A DNA stretch of 64,000 nt, from positions 186,501 through 250,500 of the forward strand of contig NZ_KK088653.1 of the NCBI RefSeq assembly GCF_000600975.2. Reading direction: 5' to 3'. The notes below the pieces were generated by a model, which was given only the letters and a program-made list of their open reading frames with translations, was not told the origin of the DNA and made no database searches. Position 1 is the stretch's first letter. Every line of letters starts with the position of its first letter. Shown here piece by piece: positions 16,738 through 25,005 of this stretch. Made by a program: the position numbers and the translations under genes. Source of the DNA: Limimaricola hongkongensis DSM 17492. Lineage in GTDB: Bacteria > Pseudomonadota > Alphaproteobacteria > Rhodobacterales > Rhodobacteraceae.

Positions 16738-19236
16738 ATGAAGACCCATGTGAAAGCCCTTGTCGTCGGCGGTGGCGCCGTCGGCACCTCGATCGCCTAT
16801 CACCTCGCCAAGGCCGGGTGGCAGGACGTCATGCTGCTCGAGCGCGACGAACTGACCTCGGGCTCGACATGGCACGCCGCCGGTCTGCTGCCCTATTTCA
16901 ACATGTCCTACGCCACCACATGGATCCACGACCACTCGATCAAGCTCTACAAGACGCTGGAGCAGGAGACCGGGCTCGACGCGGGCTTCTTCGTCGTCGG
17001 CAACCTGCGCATGGCGCAGTCCAAGGCGCGCATGGACGAATACATGCTCTACGCCTCGACCGCCGAGACGGTCGGCGTGCCGTTCGAATGGATGACGCCC
17101 GCGCAGATCAAGGAGCGCTGGCCGCTGGTGCGCACCGACGACCTCGAAGGCGCGATCTGCCATCCCACCGACGGCTACATCAACCCCGCCGACGTCACCA
17201 TGGCGATGGCCAAGGGTGCGCGGCAGAGGGGCGTTTCGATCGAGCGCAAGTGGCAGGTCGACGGCTACGACTGGACCGGCTCGGAATGGCGGGTGACGGT
17301 GACCAAGATGGTCGAGAAGGGCGGCAACCTCGTCCCTTCGGACGAACAACAGGTCATCACCGCCGAGCATGTCGTCACCGCCACCGGCAACCACGCGCAG
17401 CGCACTGCGCGTCTGCTGGGCATCAAGATCCCCGCCATCCCGGTCGAACACCAGTTCATCGTCACCGAGCCCGACCCGGCGCTGGTCGAATGGCGCAAGA
17501 CAAACGAGCAGCACCCCGTGCTGCGCGACGCCGATGCCAAGTGGTACGTGCGCGAAGAGCGCGGCGGATGGATCCTCGGGCCCTACGAGCGCAATGCCCC
17601 CGCGCGTTTCCCTTACGGCGTGCCCGACAGCTTCCGCGCCGACCTGTTCCCGCTCGATCTCGACCGGATCGAGGAGGAATACATGTCGATGATCCATCGG
17701 ATTCCGTCGTCGGAGACGGTGGGGCTGAAGGACGATTTCAACGGGCCCATCTGCTACACGCCCGACGGCAACCCGCTGATCGGCCCCGCGCCCGGCCTGC
17801 GCAACATGTGGCTGGCCGAAGGTTTCTCCTTCGGCATCACCGCCGCCGGTGGCGCGGGGCATTACCTCGCGCAGATGATGGTCGAGGGCGAGGCCGAGAT
17901 CGACATGGCGAGCCTCGACCCCAAGCGGTTCGGCGGTTGGATGACCACCGACTACGCCGTGGCCAAGAACGAGGAGGCCTACGAGCACGTCTATATCCTG
18001 CACCACCCCGACGAGGAGCGGCCGGCGGCGCGGCCCCTGCGCACCTCGCCCGCCTATGACCGGCAGAAGACGGCGGGCGCGCAGTTCGGGCAGGTCAATG
18101 GCTGGGAGCGGCCCAACTACTACGGCCCGGTCGATGCGCCGGAGGGCTTCGACCACGACGCCCGCTCGTTCCGGCGCGGCGGCTGGTGGGAATACGCCGC
18201 CGCCGAGGCAAAGGCGATCCGCGAAGGCGTCGGCCTGATCGACGCCACGGCCTTCGCCAAGCACGAGGTGAAGGGGCCGGGGGCCGCGGCCTTCCTCGAC
18301 TGGTTCACCACCAACAAGCTGCCCAAGGTGGGGCGCATCAACCTCACCTACGCGCTGACCGATGCGGGCACCACGCGCACCGAATACACCATCGTGCGGC
18401 TGGCCGAGGACCGGTTCTACCTCGTCTCGGCAGGGGCGTGGAGCGCCTATGACGCCGACTACCTGCGCAAGGCGGTCGAGGACAAGGAAGGCGAGTTCGG
18501 CCGCATCGACGTGCAGGACGTCACGACCCAATGGGGCGTTCTCGCCATCGCGGGCCCGCGCTCGCGCGAGGTGCTGAACCGGCTGGTGCGCGACGCCGAT
18601 CCGGCCACCGTGCTGTCGAACAAGCGGTTCCCGTGGCTGTCTTGCCGCGAGATCGAGCTGGGCATGGTGCCGGTCAGGGCGCTGCGCGTCGCCTATACCG
18701 GCGAGCTGGGCTGGGAGCTGCACCACCCCATCGAGATGCAGAACCACCTGTGGGACAAGCTGATGGAGGCGGGCGCGCCGTCGGGCATGAGGCTCGTCGG
18801 TGCGCGGGCGCAGAACTGGCTCAGGCAGGAGAAATCCTACCGCGCCTTCGGCACCGAGCTGGGCCGCGACGCCACCCCGCTGGAGGCCGGGCTCGACCGC
18901 TTCGTGGACCTGTCCAAGGAATTCCACGGCAAGGCGGCGATGGAAGCCATCGGCATCCGCTCGAAATGCGTGACGCTGCTGATCGACGGGCCGGGCGATG
19001 CCGATCCGTGGGGGCGCGAGGCGCTCTATGCGGGCGGCGAAAAGGTCGGGCGGCTGACCTCGGGCGGCTGGTCCGCGGCCTTCGGCAAATCCATCGGCAT
19101 GGGCTATGTCCGCCCCGATCTCGCAACGCCGGGCACCAAGCTCAAGCTGCGGATGTTCCGCGAGCTGTGGGACGCGGAGGTGTGCGAGGACAGCCCCCAT
19201 GACCCGAAAAACGCCACGATCCGGGTGGATGGGTGA
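16738..19236 (+). CDS. FAD-dependent oxidoreductase, dimethylglycine/sarcosine dehydrogenase family
   Basis: An 832-residue two-part enzyme. Residues ~1-400 are a DAO-type FAD domain: GGGAVGTSIAYHLAKAGWQD with ELTSGSTWHAAGLLP, where the histidine of TWHAAG usually carries covalent FAD. Residues ~430-832 resemble GcvT, the tetrahydrofolate-binding aminomethyltransferase fold. This is the domain order of dimethylglycine and sarcosine dehydrogenases, which strip N-methyl groups from glycine derivatives and pass formaldehyde to folate. The exact substrate is not fixed, and marine Rhodobacterales have many paralogues. It stands alone, ending near a bidirectional terminator. Confidence 0.85.
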   Translation: MKTHVKALVVGGGAVGTSIAYHLAKAGWQDVMLLERDELTSGSTWHAAGLLPYFNMSYATTWIHDHSIKLYKTLEQETGLDAGFFVVGNLRMAQSKARMDEYMLYASTAETVGVPFEWMTPAQIKERWPLVRTDDLEGAICHPTDGYINPADVTMAMAKGARQRGVSIERKWQVDGYDWTGSEWRVTVTKMVEKGGNLVPSDEQQVITAEHVVTATGNHAQRTARLLGIKIPAIPVEHQFIVTEPDPALVEWRKTNEQHPVLRDADAKWYVREERGGWILGPYERNAPARFPYGVPDSFRADLFPLDLDRIEEEYMSMIHRIPSSETVGLKDDFNGPICYTPDGNPLIGPAPGLRNMWLAEGFSFGITAAGGAGHYLAQMMVEGEAEIDMASLDPKRFGGWMTTDYAVAKNEEAYEHVYILHHPDEERPAARPLRTSPAYDRQKTAGAQFGQVNGWERPNYYGPVDAPEGFDHDARSFRRGGWWEYAAAEAKAIREGVGLIDATAFAKHEVKGPGAAAFLDWFTTNKLPKVGRINLTYALTDAGTTRTEYTIVRLAEDRFYLVSAGAWSAYDADYLRKAVEDKEGEFGRIDVQDVTTQWGVLAIAGPRSREVLNRLVRDADPATVLSNKRFPWLSCREIELGMVPVRALRVAYTGELGWELHHPIEMQNHLWDKLMEAGAPSGMRLVGARAQNWLRQEKSYRAFGTELGRDATPLEAGLDRFVDLSKEFHGKAAMEAIGIRSKCVTLLIDGPGDADPWGREALYAGGEKVGRLTSGGWSAAFGKSIGMGYVRPDLATPGTKLKLRMFRELWDAEVCEDSPHDPKNATIRVDG

Positions 19237-19261
19237 AACGGCTCCTGGCGGCACGGGCCCT

Positions 19262-19303
19262 GCCGCCGGGATTTGCGTATTTGGGGAATGGTGAAACGGG
19301 GGG
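19262..19303 (+). repeat. Recurrent intergenic element, copy 2
   Basis: Contains ATTTGCGTATTTGGGGAATG followed by GTGAAACGGGGGG. Matches copy 1 (7000-7038) over GCGTATTT-n-GGGAATGGTGAA, and copy 3 (22520-22560, inverted) over TTGCGTATTT and TGAAAC-GGGG. Upstream, GGCGGCA and TGCCGCC form a small hairpin. Confidence 0.6.
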
Positions 19304-19348
19304 CGCGCCTCAAGGCCCTCGCGTGGCCGGTGTCGAGGCCTGAAACGG

Positions 19349-19373
19349 AAAGGCCCGCCAATGGCGGGCCTTT
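19349..19373. terminator. Bidirectional terminator between convergent genes
   Basis: Perfect 11-bp arms AAAGGCCCGCC / GGCGGGCCTTT with an AAT loop. The A-tract on one side and T-tract on the other suit termination of both the rightward flavoprotein gene and the leftward BMP-protein gene. Confidence 0.85.
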
Positions 19374-19397
19374 CGCATGTCGCGCGCGGGCAGGGGG

Positions 19398-20474
19398 TTA
19401 TTGCGGGATGTCGCCCTTGATGCCCTCGACGTAGAAGTTCATGCCGAGCAGCGTGCCGTCATCGGCCGTTTCGCCCTCGGCCAGCCACGCGGAGCCGTCC
19501 TGCTTGTTGATCGGGCCGGTGAAGGGGTGGACCTCGCCCGCCGAGATCTTGTCCTTCAGCTCGAGCGCCGCCTGCTTGACGTCCTCGGGCACGGCATCGG
19601 TGATCTCGCCGATTTCGACCATGCCGCTGTCGATGCCGTCCCAGGTGTCCTCGGATTGCCACGAGCCGTCGATCACCGCGCCGACGCGGTCGACGTAATA
19701 CTGGTTCCAGTTGTCGATGATCGAGCTGACGCGCGGCTTCGGCGCATAGTCGAGCATGTCGGAGGCCTGGCCGAAGGTGATGACGTCACCCGCCTCCTGC
19801 GCGGCGGCCTGCGGCGCGGTGGAATCGGTGTGCTGCAGGATCACGTCGGCGCCCGCGTCGATCAGCGCCTTGGCGGCCTCGGCCTCCTTGGCCGGATCGA
19901 ACCAGGTGTAGGCCCAGACCACGCGGAACTCGACCTCGGGGTTGACCTTCTTGGCCTGGATATAGGCCGCGTTGATGCCGCGGATCACCTCGGGGATCGG
20001 GTAGGAACCGATATAGCCGATGACGTTGCTCTCGGTCATCTCGCCCGCGATCAGGCCCTGCACCGCGCGGCCTTCGTAGAAGCGGGCCGAGTAGGTGGAG
20101 ACGTTGTCGGCGCGCTGGTAGCCGGTGGCGTGCTCGAACTTCACCTCGGGGAACTTCTGGGCGGTATTCATCACCGACTCCATGAAGCCGAAGGAGGTCG
20201 CGAAGATCAGCTCCGCGCCCTGAAGCGCCATCTGGGTCAGCACGCGCTCGGCGTCGGGGCCCTCGGGGACGCTCTCGACGAAGACGGTCTCGACCTGGTC
20301 GCCGTATTCGGCCTCGATCGCCTGGCGGCCCTGGTCGTGCTGGTAGGACCAGCCCAGGTCTCCGACCGGGCCGACATAGATGAAGCCCACCTTGGTCTTG
20401 TCGTCCTGCGCCATCGCGCCGGTGGCAAAGGCGGCTGCGGCGGTGGCGCCGAGAAGCACTGTCTTGAAGGTCAT
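19398..20474 (-). CDS. BMP-family ABC transporter substrate-binding protein (purine/nucleoside)
   Basis: A 358-residue periplasmic binding protein of the basic membrane protein (BMP/PnrA-Med) family. The signal peptide is MTFKTVLLGATAAAAFATGAMA, cleaved before QDD. The mature start KVGFIYVGPVGDLGWSYQHD and ELIFATSFGFMESVM are typical. BMP proteins bind nucleosides or purines. Start 20474 follows AGGGGACA; the long upstream extension is out of family. It is the last gene of the leftward xdh-transporter cluster, so the ligand is likely xanthine, hypoxanthine or a related purine; that is inferred from context. Confidence 0.9.
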   Translation of the reverse strand: MTFKTVLLGATAAAAFATGAMAQDDKTKVGFIYVGPVGDLGWSYQHDQGRQAIEAEYGDQVETVFVESVPEGPDAERVLTQMALQGAELIFATSFGFMESVMNTAQKFPEVKFEHATGYQRADNVSTYSARFYEGRAVQGLIAGEMTESNVIGYIGSYPIPEVIRGINAAYIQAKKVNPEVEFRVVWAYTWFDPAKEAEAAKALIDAGADVILQHTDSTAPQAAAQEAGDVITFGQASDMLDYAPKPRVSSIIDNWNQYYVDRVGAVIDGSWQSEDTWDGIDSGMVEIGEITDAVPEDVKQAALELKDKISAGEVHPFTGPINKQDGSAWLAEGETADDGTLLGMNFYVEGIKGDIPQ

Positions 20475-20505
20475 GTCATTGTCCCCTGTTGATGGTTCTT
20501 CCGCC

Positions 20506-21417
20506 TCAGCTGGAGGCGTGGAAGCTGCGGCCGAGCGAGCCGGGCGCACGGCCCGCCCGCAGGATGACGAGCACGAGGATGGTCGCGAGATAGGGCGCCA
20601 TCTGAAGGTATTCGATCGGGATCTGCACGCCGCCCGCGGCCTGCAGCGCCAGCTGCAGCGCCGTGGCACCCCCGAACAGCCACGCGCCCAGCACCAGCCG
20701 ACCGGGCCGCCAGCTGGCAAAGACCACGATGGCAAGCGCGATCCAGCCCGCGCCCGCGGTCATGCCTTCGGTCCATTGCGGCACGCGCACGAGGCTCAGA
20801 TAGGCGCCGCCCAGGCCCGCGCAGGCGCCGCCGAAGGCGATCGCCATGAGCCGCACGCGCACCACCTTGTAGCCCAGCGCATGCGCGGCGTCGTGGTTCT
20901 CGCCCACGGCGCGCAACACCCGGCCCGCGCGCGAACGTTCGAGAAAGACCCAGACGCCCAGCACGATGGCGAGCGCGAGATAGACGATGATGTCGTGGCG
21001 GAACAGGATCGGGCCGAGCACCGGGATGTCGCGCAGGATCGGCAGGTAGACGTCGGGGACGGAAGGGCCCTTCACGCCGATATAGCCCTGGCCGAGAAGC
21101 GCCGAGAGGCCGAGGCCGAACAGGGTGAGCGCGAGGCCGGTGGCCACCTGGTTCGACAGGAAGAGCTGCGTCAGGATGCCGAAGATCATCGACAAAAGCG
21201 CGCCGCCCAGCGCCGCCCCCGCAAAGCCCAGCCATGGCGAGCCGGTCAGGGTCGCGACGATGAAGCCGCAGACCGCGCCGGTGATCATCATGCCCTCGAC
21301 CCCGAGGTTGAGCACGCCCGCGCGCTCCACCACCAGCTCGCCGATCGCGGCGAGCAGGATCGGGGTGGCAACGACGATGATCGCGGAAAGCAGCAGGATC
21401 GGATCGATGTTGCTCAT
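20506..21417 (-). CDS. ABC transporter permease, BMP-type importer (second permease)
   Basis: A 303-residue inner-membrane permease of the branched-chain/BMP superfamily with about eight to nine hydrophobic segments. VLNLGVEGMMITGAVCGFIV and the cytoplasmic loop RAVGENHDAAHALGYKVVRV, which contacts the ATPase, are typical of YufQ-like subunits. The start overlaps the preceding permease stop as ATGA. It works with the ATPase (22556-24079), the other permease and the binding protein to import a purine or nucleoside. Confidence 0.9.
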   Translation of the reverse strand: MSNIDPILLLSAIIVVATPILLAAIGELVVERAGVLNLGVEGMMITGAVCGFIVATLTGSPWLGFAGAALGGALLSMIFGILTQLFLSNQVATGLALTLFGLGLSALLGQGYIGVKGPSVPDVYLPILRDIPVLGPILFRHDIIVYLALAIVLGVWVFLERSRAGRVLRAVGENHDAAHALGYKVVRVRLMAIAFGGACAGLGGAYLSLVRVPQWTEGMTAGAGWIALAIVVFASWRPGRLVLGAWLFGGATALQLALQAAGGVQIPIEYLQMAPYLATILVLVILRAGRAPGSLGRSFHASS

Positions 21418-22496
21418 GCCGTGGCCCTCCGGCCGAAACGGAAGCTGAAATTGGTCATGAGGTCGATCGCCAGCAGGAAGAACAGCAGCATCCCCTGGAA
21501 CATCTGGATCGCCGCGAGCGGCAGGTTCATCTGCAGCTGCGCCAGCTCGCCGCCGATGTAGGTCAGCGCCATCAACAGCCCCGCCAGCAGGATACCGATC
21601 GGGTTCAGCCGCCCGAGAAAGGCGACGATGATCGCGGTGAAGCCGTAGCCCACGTTGAAGTCGATGCTGAGCCGTCCGGCGGGCCCCGCGACCTCGAACA
21701 TGCCCGCAAGCCCCGCCAGCCCGCCCGAGATGCCCATGCAGACGACGATCAGCCAGCCCGGATTGACCCCGCCGAAGACGGCGGCGCGCGGGCTTTGCCC
21801 CGCGAGGCGGACGCGGAAGCCGAGCTGATGGCGCGTCATCACCACCTGCCCGACGATCACCGCGATCAGCGCCAGCGCCACGCCCCAATGCATGCCGGTG
21901 CCGGGAATGAGATCGAGATTGGCGGCCGAAGGATATTGCGCGAGGTTGCGCGAGCCGGGAAAACCCATGCCTTCGGGGTTGCGCAGCAGCCCCAGCGACA
22001 TCGAGGCGAGAAGCGCCTCGGCGACATAGACCAGCATCAGCGAGACCAGCACCTCGTTGGTGCCGAAGCGAACCTTGAGGAGCGCGGGGATCATCGCCCA
22101 GAGGATGCCGCCCAGAGCGCCCGCGACGATCATCGCCGGAAAGACGATCCAGCTTTCGGCGGGGTAGATGGCAAGCCCGGTGGCGGCGGCGAAGATCGCG
22201 CCGAGAATGTATTGCCCTTCGGCCCCGATGTTCCAGATCCCGGCCCGGAACCCGAGCGACAGGCCGATGGCGATGAGGATCAGCGGCCCGGCCTTCACCA
22301 GAAGCTGGGGCCGCGAATAGGAGGCGAAGTCGCCGAAGAGCGGGTCCCAGAAGATGGTGCGGATCGCCTCGACCGGATCCTTGCCCAGCATGGCGAACAT
22401 CAGCCCGCCCGCCACCATGGTCAGCGCCACCGCCACGAAGGGCGTGGCCAGCGTCCAGGCGCGGGACGGCTCGGGGCGGCGTTCGAGCCGGATCAC
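21414..22496 (-). CDS. ABC transporter permease, BMP-type importer (first permease)
   Basis: A 360-residue permease (YufP-like) with multiple hydrophobic segments. FRAGIWNIGAEGQYILGAIF, FGTNEVLVSLMLVYVA, and the ATPase-contact loop LAGQSPRAAVFGGVNPGWLI match the family. It is separated from the upstream ATPase gene by 59 bp containing an inverted copy of the recurrent intergenic element, the only real gap in this otherwise overlapping operon. Confidence 0.9.
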   Translation of the reverse strand: MIRLERRPEPSRAWTLATPFVAVALTMVAGGLMFAMLGKDPVEAIRTIFWDPLFGDFASYSRPQLLVKAGPLILIAIGLSLGFRAGIWNIGAEGQYILGAIFAAATGLAIYPAESWIVFPAMIVAGALGGILWAMIPALLKVRFGTNEVLVSLMLVYVAEALLASMSLGLLRNPEGMGFPGSRNLAQYPSAANLDLIPGTGMHWGVALALIAVIVGQVVMTRHQLGFRVRLAGQSPRAAVFGGVNPGWLIVVCMGISGGLAGLAGMFEVAGPAGRLSIDFNVGYGFTAIIVAFLGRLNPIGILLAGLLMALTYIGGELAQLQMNLPLAAIQMFQGMLLFFLLAIDLMTNFSFRFGRRATA

Positions 22497-22519
22497 GTGG
22501 CGGTCTCCGGGGCGCGCGG

Positions 22520-22560
22520 CCCCTGTTTCATCACTCCGAAAATACGCAAGTTCCCTCAGC
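22520..22560 (-). repeat. Recurrent intergenic element, copy 3 (inverted)
   Basis: Read on the minus strand it gives AACTTGCGTATTTTCGGAGT then GATGAAACAGGGG, matching the core of copies 1 and 2. It fills the gap between the ATPase and first permease genes and could modulate their relative expression. Confidence 0.55.
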
Positions 22561-24079
22561 CTTCCCCATGCGCGGGCGTCATGTCATGCGCGCCGCCCAG
22601 CATCATTCCGATCTCGTCGATCCCGAGCCCCTCGGCCGGGCGCGGCGCGCTCAGGGCACCGCCATTGAGCGCGGCGAAGCGATCCGAGATCTCCATCAGC
22701 TCGTCGAGATCCTGACTGATCACGATCACCGCCGCCCCGGCTTCGGCGAGATCGAGGAGCGCCTGCCGGATCGTCGCGGCGGCGGCGGCGTCGACGCCCC
22801 AGGTCGGCTGGTTCACGACCAGCACCTCGGGACGCTGCATGATCTCGCGCCCGATGACGAATTTCTGCAGGTTTCCGCCCGACAGCGCGCGGGCCGCCGT
22901 GCCGGGGCCGGGGGTGCGCACGTCGAAGCGCTCGATCACCTTCTCGGCGAAACTTTTCGCCCGGCCCCAGCGCAGGAAGCCGTGCCGCACCAGATCCTCG
23001 CGCGGCCCGGCGGTCAAAAGCGCGTTCTCGGTCAGGCTCATGTCGGGGGCGGCGGCATGGCCCATCCGCTCCTCTGGCGCGCATAAGAGCCCCATGCAGC
23101 GCCGCGCGGTGACGCCGTCGCGCCCGATCTCGCGGCCCTTCATGCGGATCATGCCCTGTGCCACCGGCATTTCGCCCGACAGCGCCATGGCCAGCTCGTC
23201 CTGCCCGTTGCCCGCGACGCCGCCGATGCCGAGCACCTCGCCCGCGCGCAGCGTGAGGTCGATATCCTTGAGCGCGGTGCCGAAGGCGCGCGGGGCGGGG
23301 GCCGACAGGCCGGTGAGTTCGAGCACCACCTCGCCGGTATTGCCAAGGCTGCGCGAGGGCGTGGCCAGCGTTGCGCCGACCATCTGCTCGGCCATGTCGC
23401 GCGCGGCCGTCGTCTTGGGGTCGCATTTGCCGACGACCTTGCCATGGCGCAGGATCGTGGCGCGGTCGCAGATGGTGCGGATCTCTTCGAGCTTGTGGCT
23501 GATATAGAGGATCGAGACGCCTTCCTCGCGCAGCTTGCGCAGCGTCTCGAACAGGATGTCGACCTCTTGCGGCGTGAGTACCGAGGTCGGCTCGTCCATG
23601 ATCAGAAGCCGCGGCTCCTGCAGCAGGCAGCGCACGATCTCGACCCGCTGGCGTTCGCCCGCCGAGAGATCGCCGACGATGCGATCGGGATCGAGCGGCA
23701 GGCCGTAGGAGTGCGACACCTCGCGGATCTGCCGGGCCAGCCGATTGAGGGCAGGCGGGTTTTCCATGCCGAGTGCGACGTTTTCGGCCACGCTCATCGC
23801 GTCGAAGAGCGAGAAATGCTGGAACACCATGGCGACGCCGGCGGCGCGGGCGGCGCGCGGCTCGGCCGGGGCAAAGGATTTTCCGTCGAGCCGCATGTGC
23901 CCGGCATCGGGCTGCACGAGGCCGTAGATCGTCTTGACCAGCGTGGATTTTCCGGCGCCGTTCTCGCCCAGGAGCGCGTGCACCTCGCCGCGGGCGATGT
24001 CGAAGGAGACCTCCGAATTGGCGACCACGCCGGGATAGGCCTTGGTCAGGCCGGACAGCTCCAGCAGCGGCGTCGTCAT
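22556..24079 (-). CDS. ABC transporter ATP-binding protein, BMP-type importer (tandem NBD)
   Basis: A 507-residue protein with two ATPase halves, as in sugar/nucleoside CUT2-type importers. The first half has Walker A GENGAGKST (38-46), signature LSAGERQRVEIVRCL and Walker B LLIMDEPTSVLTP. The second half has a degenerate Walker A region (GVAGNGQDELAMAL), signature LSGGNLQKFVIGREI and a Walker B variant VVNQPTWGVD. A catalytically weak second site is normal for the family. The start overlaps the xdhC stop (ATGA), tying the importer to xanthine oxidation. Confidence 0.92.
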   Translation of the reverse strand: MTTPLLELSGLTKAYPGVVANSEVSFDIARGEVHALLGENGAGKSTLVKTIYGLVQPDAGHMRLDGKSFAPAEPRAARAAGVAMVFQHFSLFDAMSVAENVALGMENPPALNRLARQIREVSHSYGLPLDPDRIVGDLSAGERQRVEIVRCLLQEPRLLIMDEPTSVLTPQEVDILFETLRKLREEGVSILYISHKLEEIRTICDRATILRHGKVVGKCDPKTTAARDMAEQMVGATLATPSRSLGNTGEVVLELTGLSAPAPRAFGTALKDIDLTLRAGEVLGIGGVAGNGQDELAMALSGEMPVAQGMIRMKGREIGRDGVTARRCMGLLCAPEERMGHAAAPDMSLTENALLTAGPREDLVRHGFLRWGRAKSFAEKVIERFDVRTPGPGTAARALSGGNLQKFVIGREIMQRPEVLVVNQPTWGVDAAAAATIRQALLDLAEAGAAVIVISQDLDELMEISDRFAALNGGALSAPRPAEGLGIDEIGMMLGGAHDMTPAHGEG

Positions 24080-25005
24080 ACGGCGCGGTCCCTCGTCATC
24101 TTTTCATTCCCGCCTTTCAGTAGCGCGCTCGCGACCCCGACGGCAATGGCCTGCGGATCGCGCCCGAGGGATGTGTCACCGATCGGACAGGCAATGCGTG
24201 AAATCAAGGCATTGGAATGGCCCAGCGCCGAAAGACGCGACCGGAAGCGGGCCCATTTCGTGGCCGAGCCGATCAGCCCGCAGCTGGCAAAGCCGTGGTG
24301 CAGCGCGGCGTGGCACAGCGCGAGGTCGAGATCGTGGTCGCGCGTCAGGATCAGGTGGTCGGCCTCAACCGGGGCGCGCCGCATCAGCGCTTCGGGCGCG
24401 GCGGCGGGGATCGCGGTGACATTGCCGGGGATGGCGTCGGGAAAACAGTCCGGCGAAAGGTCGATCCATGTGATCGCCCGGCCCGGCATCGGCGCCATGA
24501 CCGAGACGATCGCCCGGCCCACATGGCCCGCGCCCCAGACCCAGAGCGGCCGGACTTCGGGCGGGGCGGCCTCGACGAGCCAGCCGTCGAGCAGCGCGGG
24601 CGCCGCGCCGGGCCGCATTTCGCGCAATCGGCGCGCCACCGTGGCGGGCATGTCGCCCGCCGGGCCCATCGGGCGGGCGCGGGGGACGGCGCCGGGCAGG
24701 GCGGCCTCGTCGAACCGCTCCCAGACCAGCGTCACCGCGCCGCCGCAGCATTGGCGGAGCGCGGGGCCGAGCGGCAGGCGGCGCTGCGCCGTGGCGCGAC
24801 CCGCCGCGAGCATGTCGCGCGCGGCCGTCACCGCCTCGTGCTCCAGCGCGCCGCCACCGATGGTGCCGGACTGGCCGTCCTCCCAGACCAGCATCGCGGT
24901 GCCGGGATCGCGCGGCGCCGATCCGGCGGTCGCCGCCACCAGCACCCGGACCACCGCGCCATGGGCGGTGACGGCGGCCGTGAGGGCGGCGAGATCGAGG
25001 CTCAT
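24076..25005 (-). CDS. xdhC: Xanthine dehydrogenase accessory protein XdhC
   Basis: A 309-residue molybdenum-cofactor chaperone that binds and sulfurates Moco before insertion into XdhB. The XdhC/CoxI N-terminal segment is AATAGSAPRDPGTAMLVWED with GTIGGGALEHEA, a cysteine pair is at LRQCCGGAVTLV, and the Rossmann part is PLWVWGAGHVGRAIVSVMAP, followed by SCGLIGSATKWARFRSRL. Start 25005 overlaps the xdhB stop as ATGA; a longer reading frame runs into xdhB and is not credible. Confidence 0.94.
   Translation of the reverse strand: MSLDLAALTAAVTAHGAVVRVLVAATAGSAPRDPGTAMLVWEDGQSGTIGGGALEHEAVTAARDMLAAGRATAQRRLPLGPALRQCCGGAVTLVWERFDEAALPGAVPRARPMGPAGDMPATVARRLREMRPGAAPALLDGWLVEAAPPEVRPLWVWGAGHVGRAIVSVMAPMPGRAITWIDLSPDCFPDAIPGNVTAIPAAAPEALMRRAPVEADHLILTRDHDLDLALCHAALHHGFASCGLIGSATKWARFRSRLSALGHSNALISRIACPIGDTSLGRDPQAIAVGVASALLKGGNEKMTRDRAV

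Noticed and set aside
16549-19254. A 901-residue open frame antisense to the flavoprotein gene
   Set aside because: High-GC third positions leave the opposite strand open. The sense strand has clear FAD and GcvT motifs; the antisense product is His/Arg/Gly-rich with no motifs.
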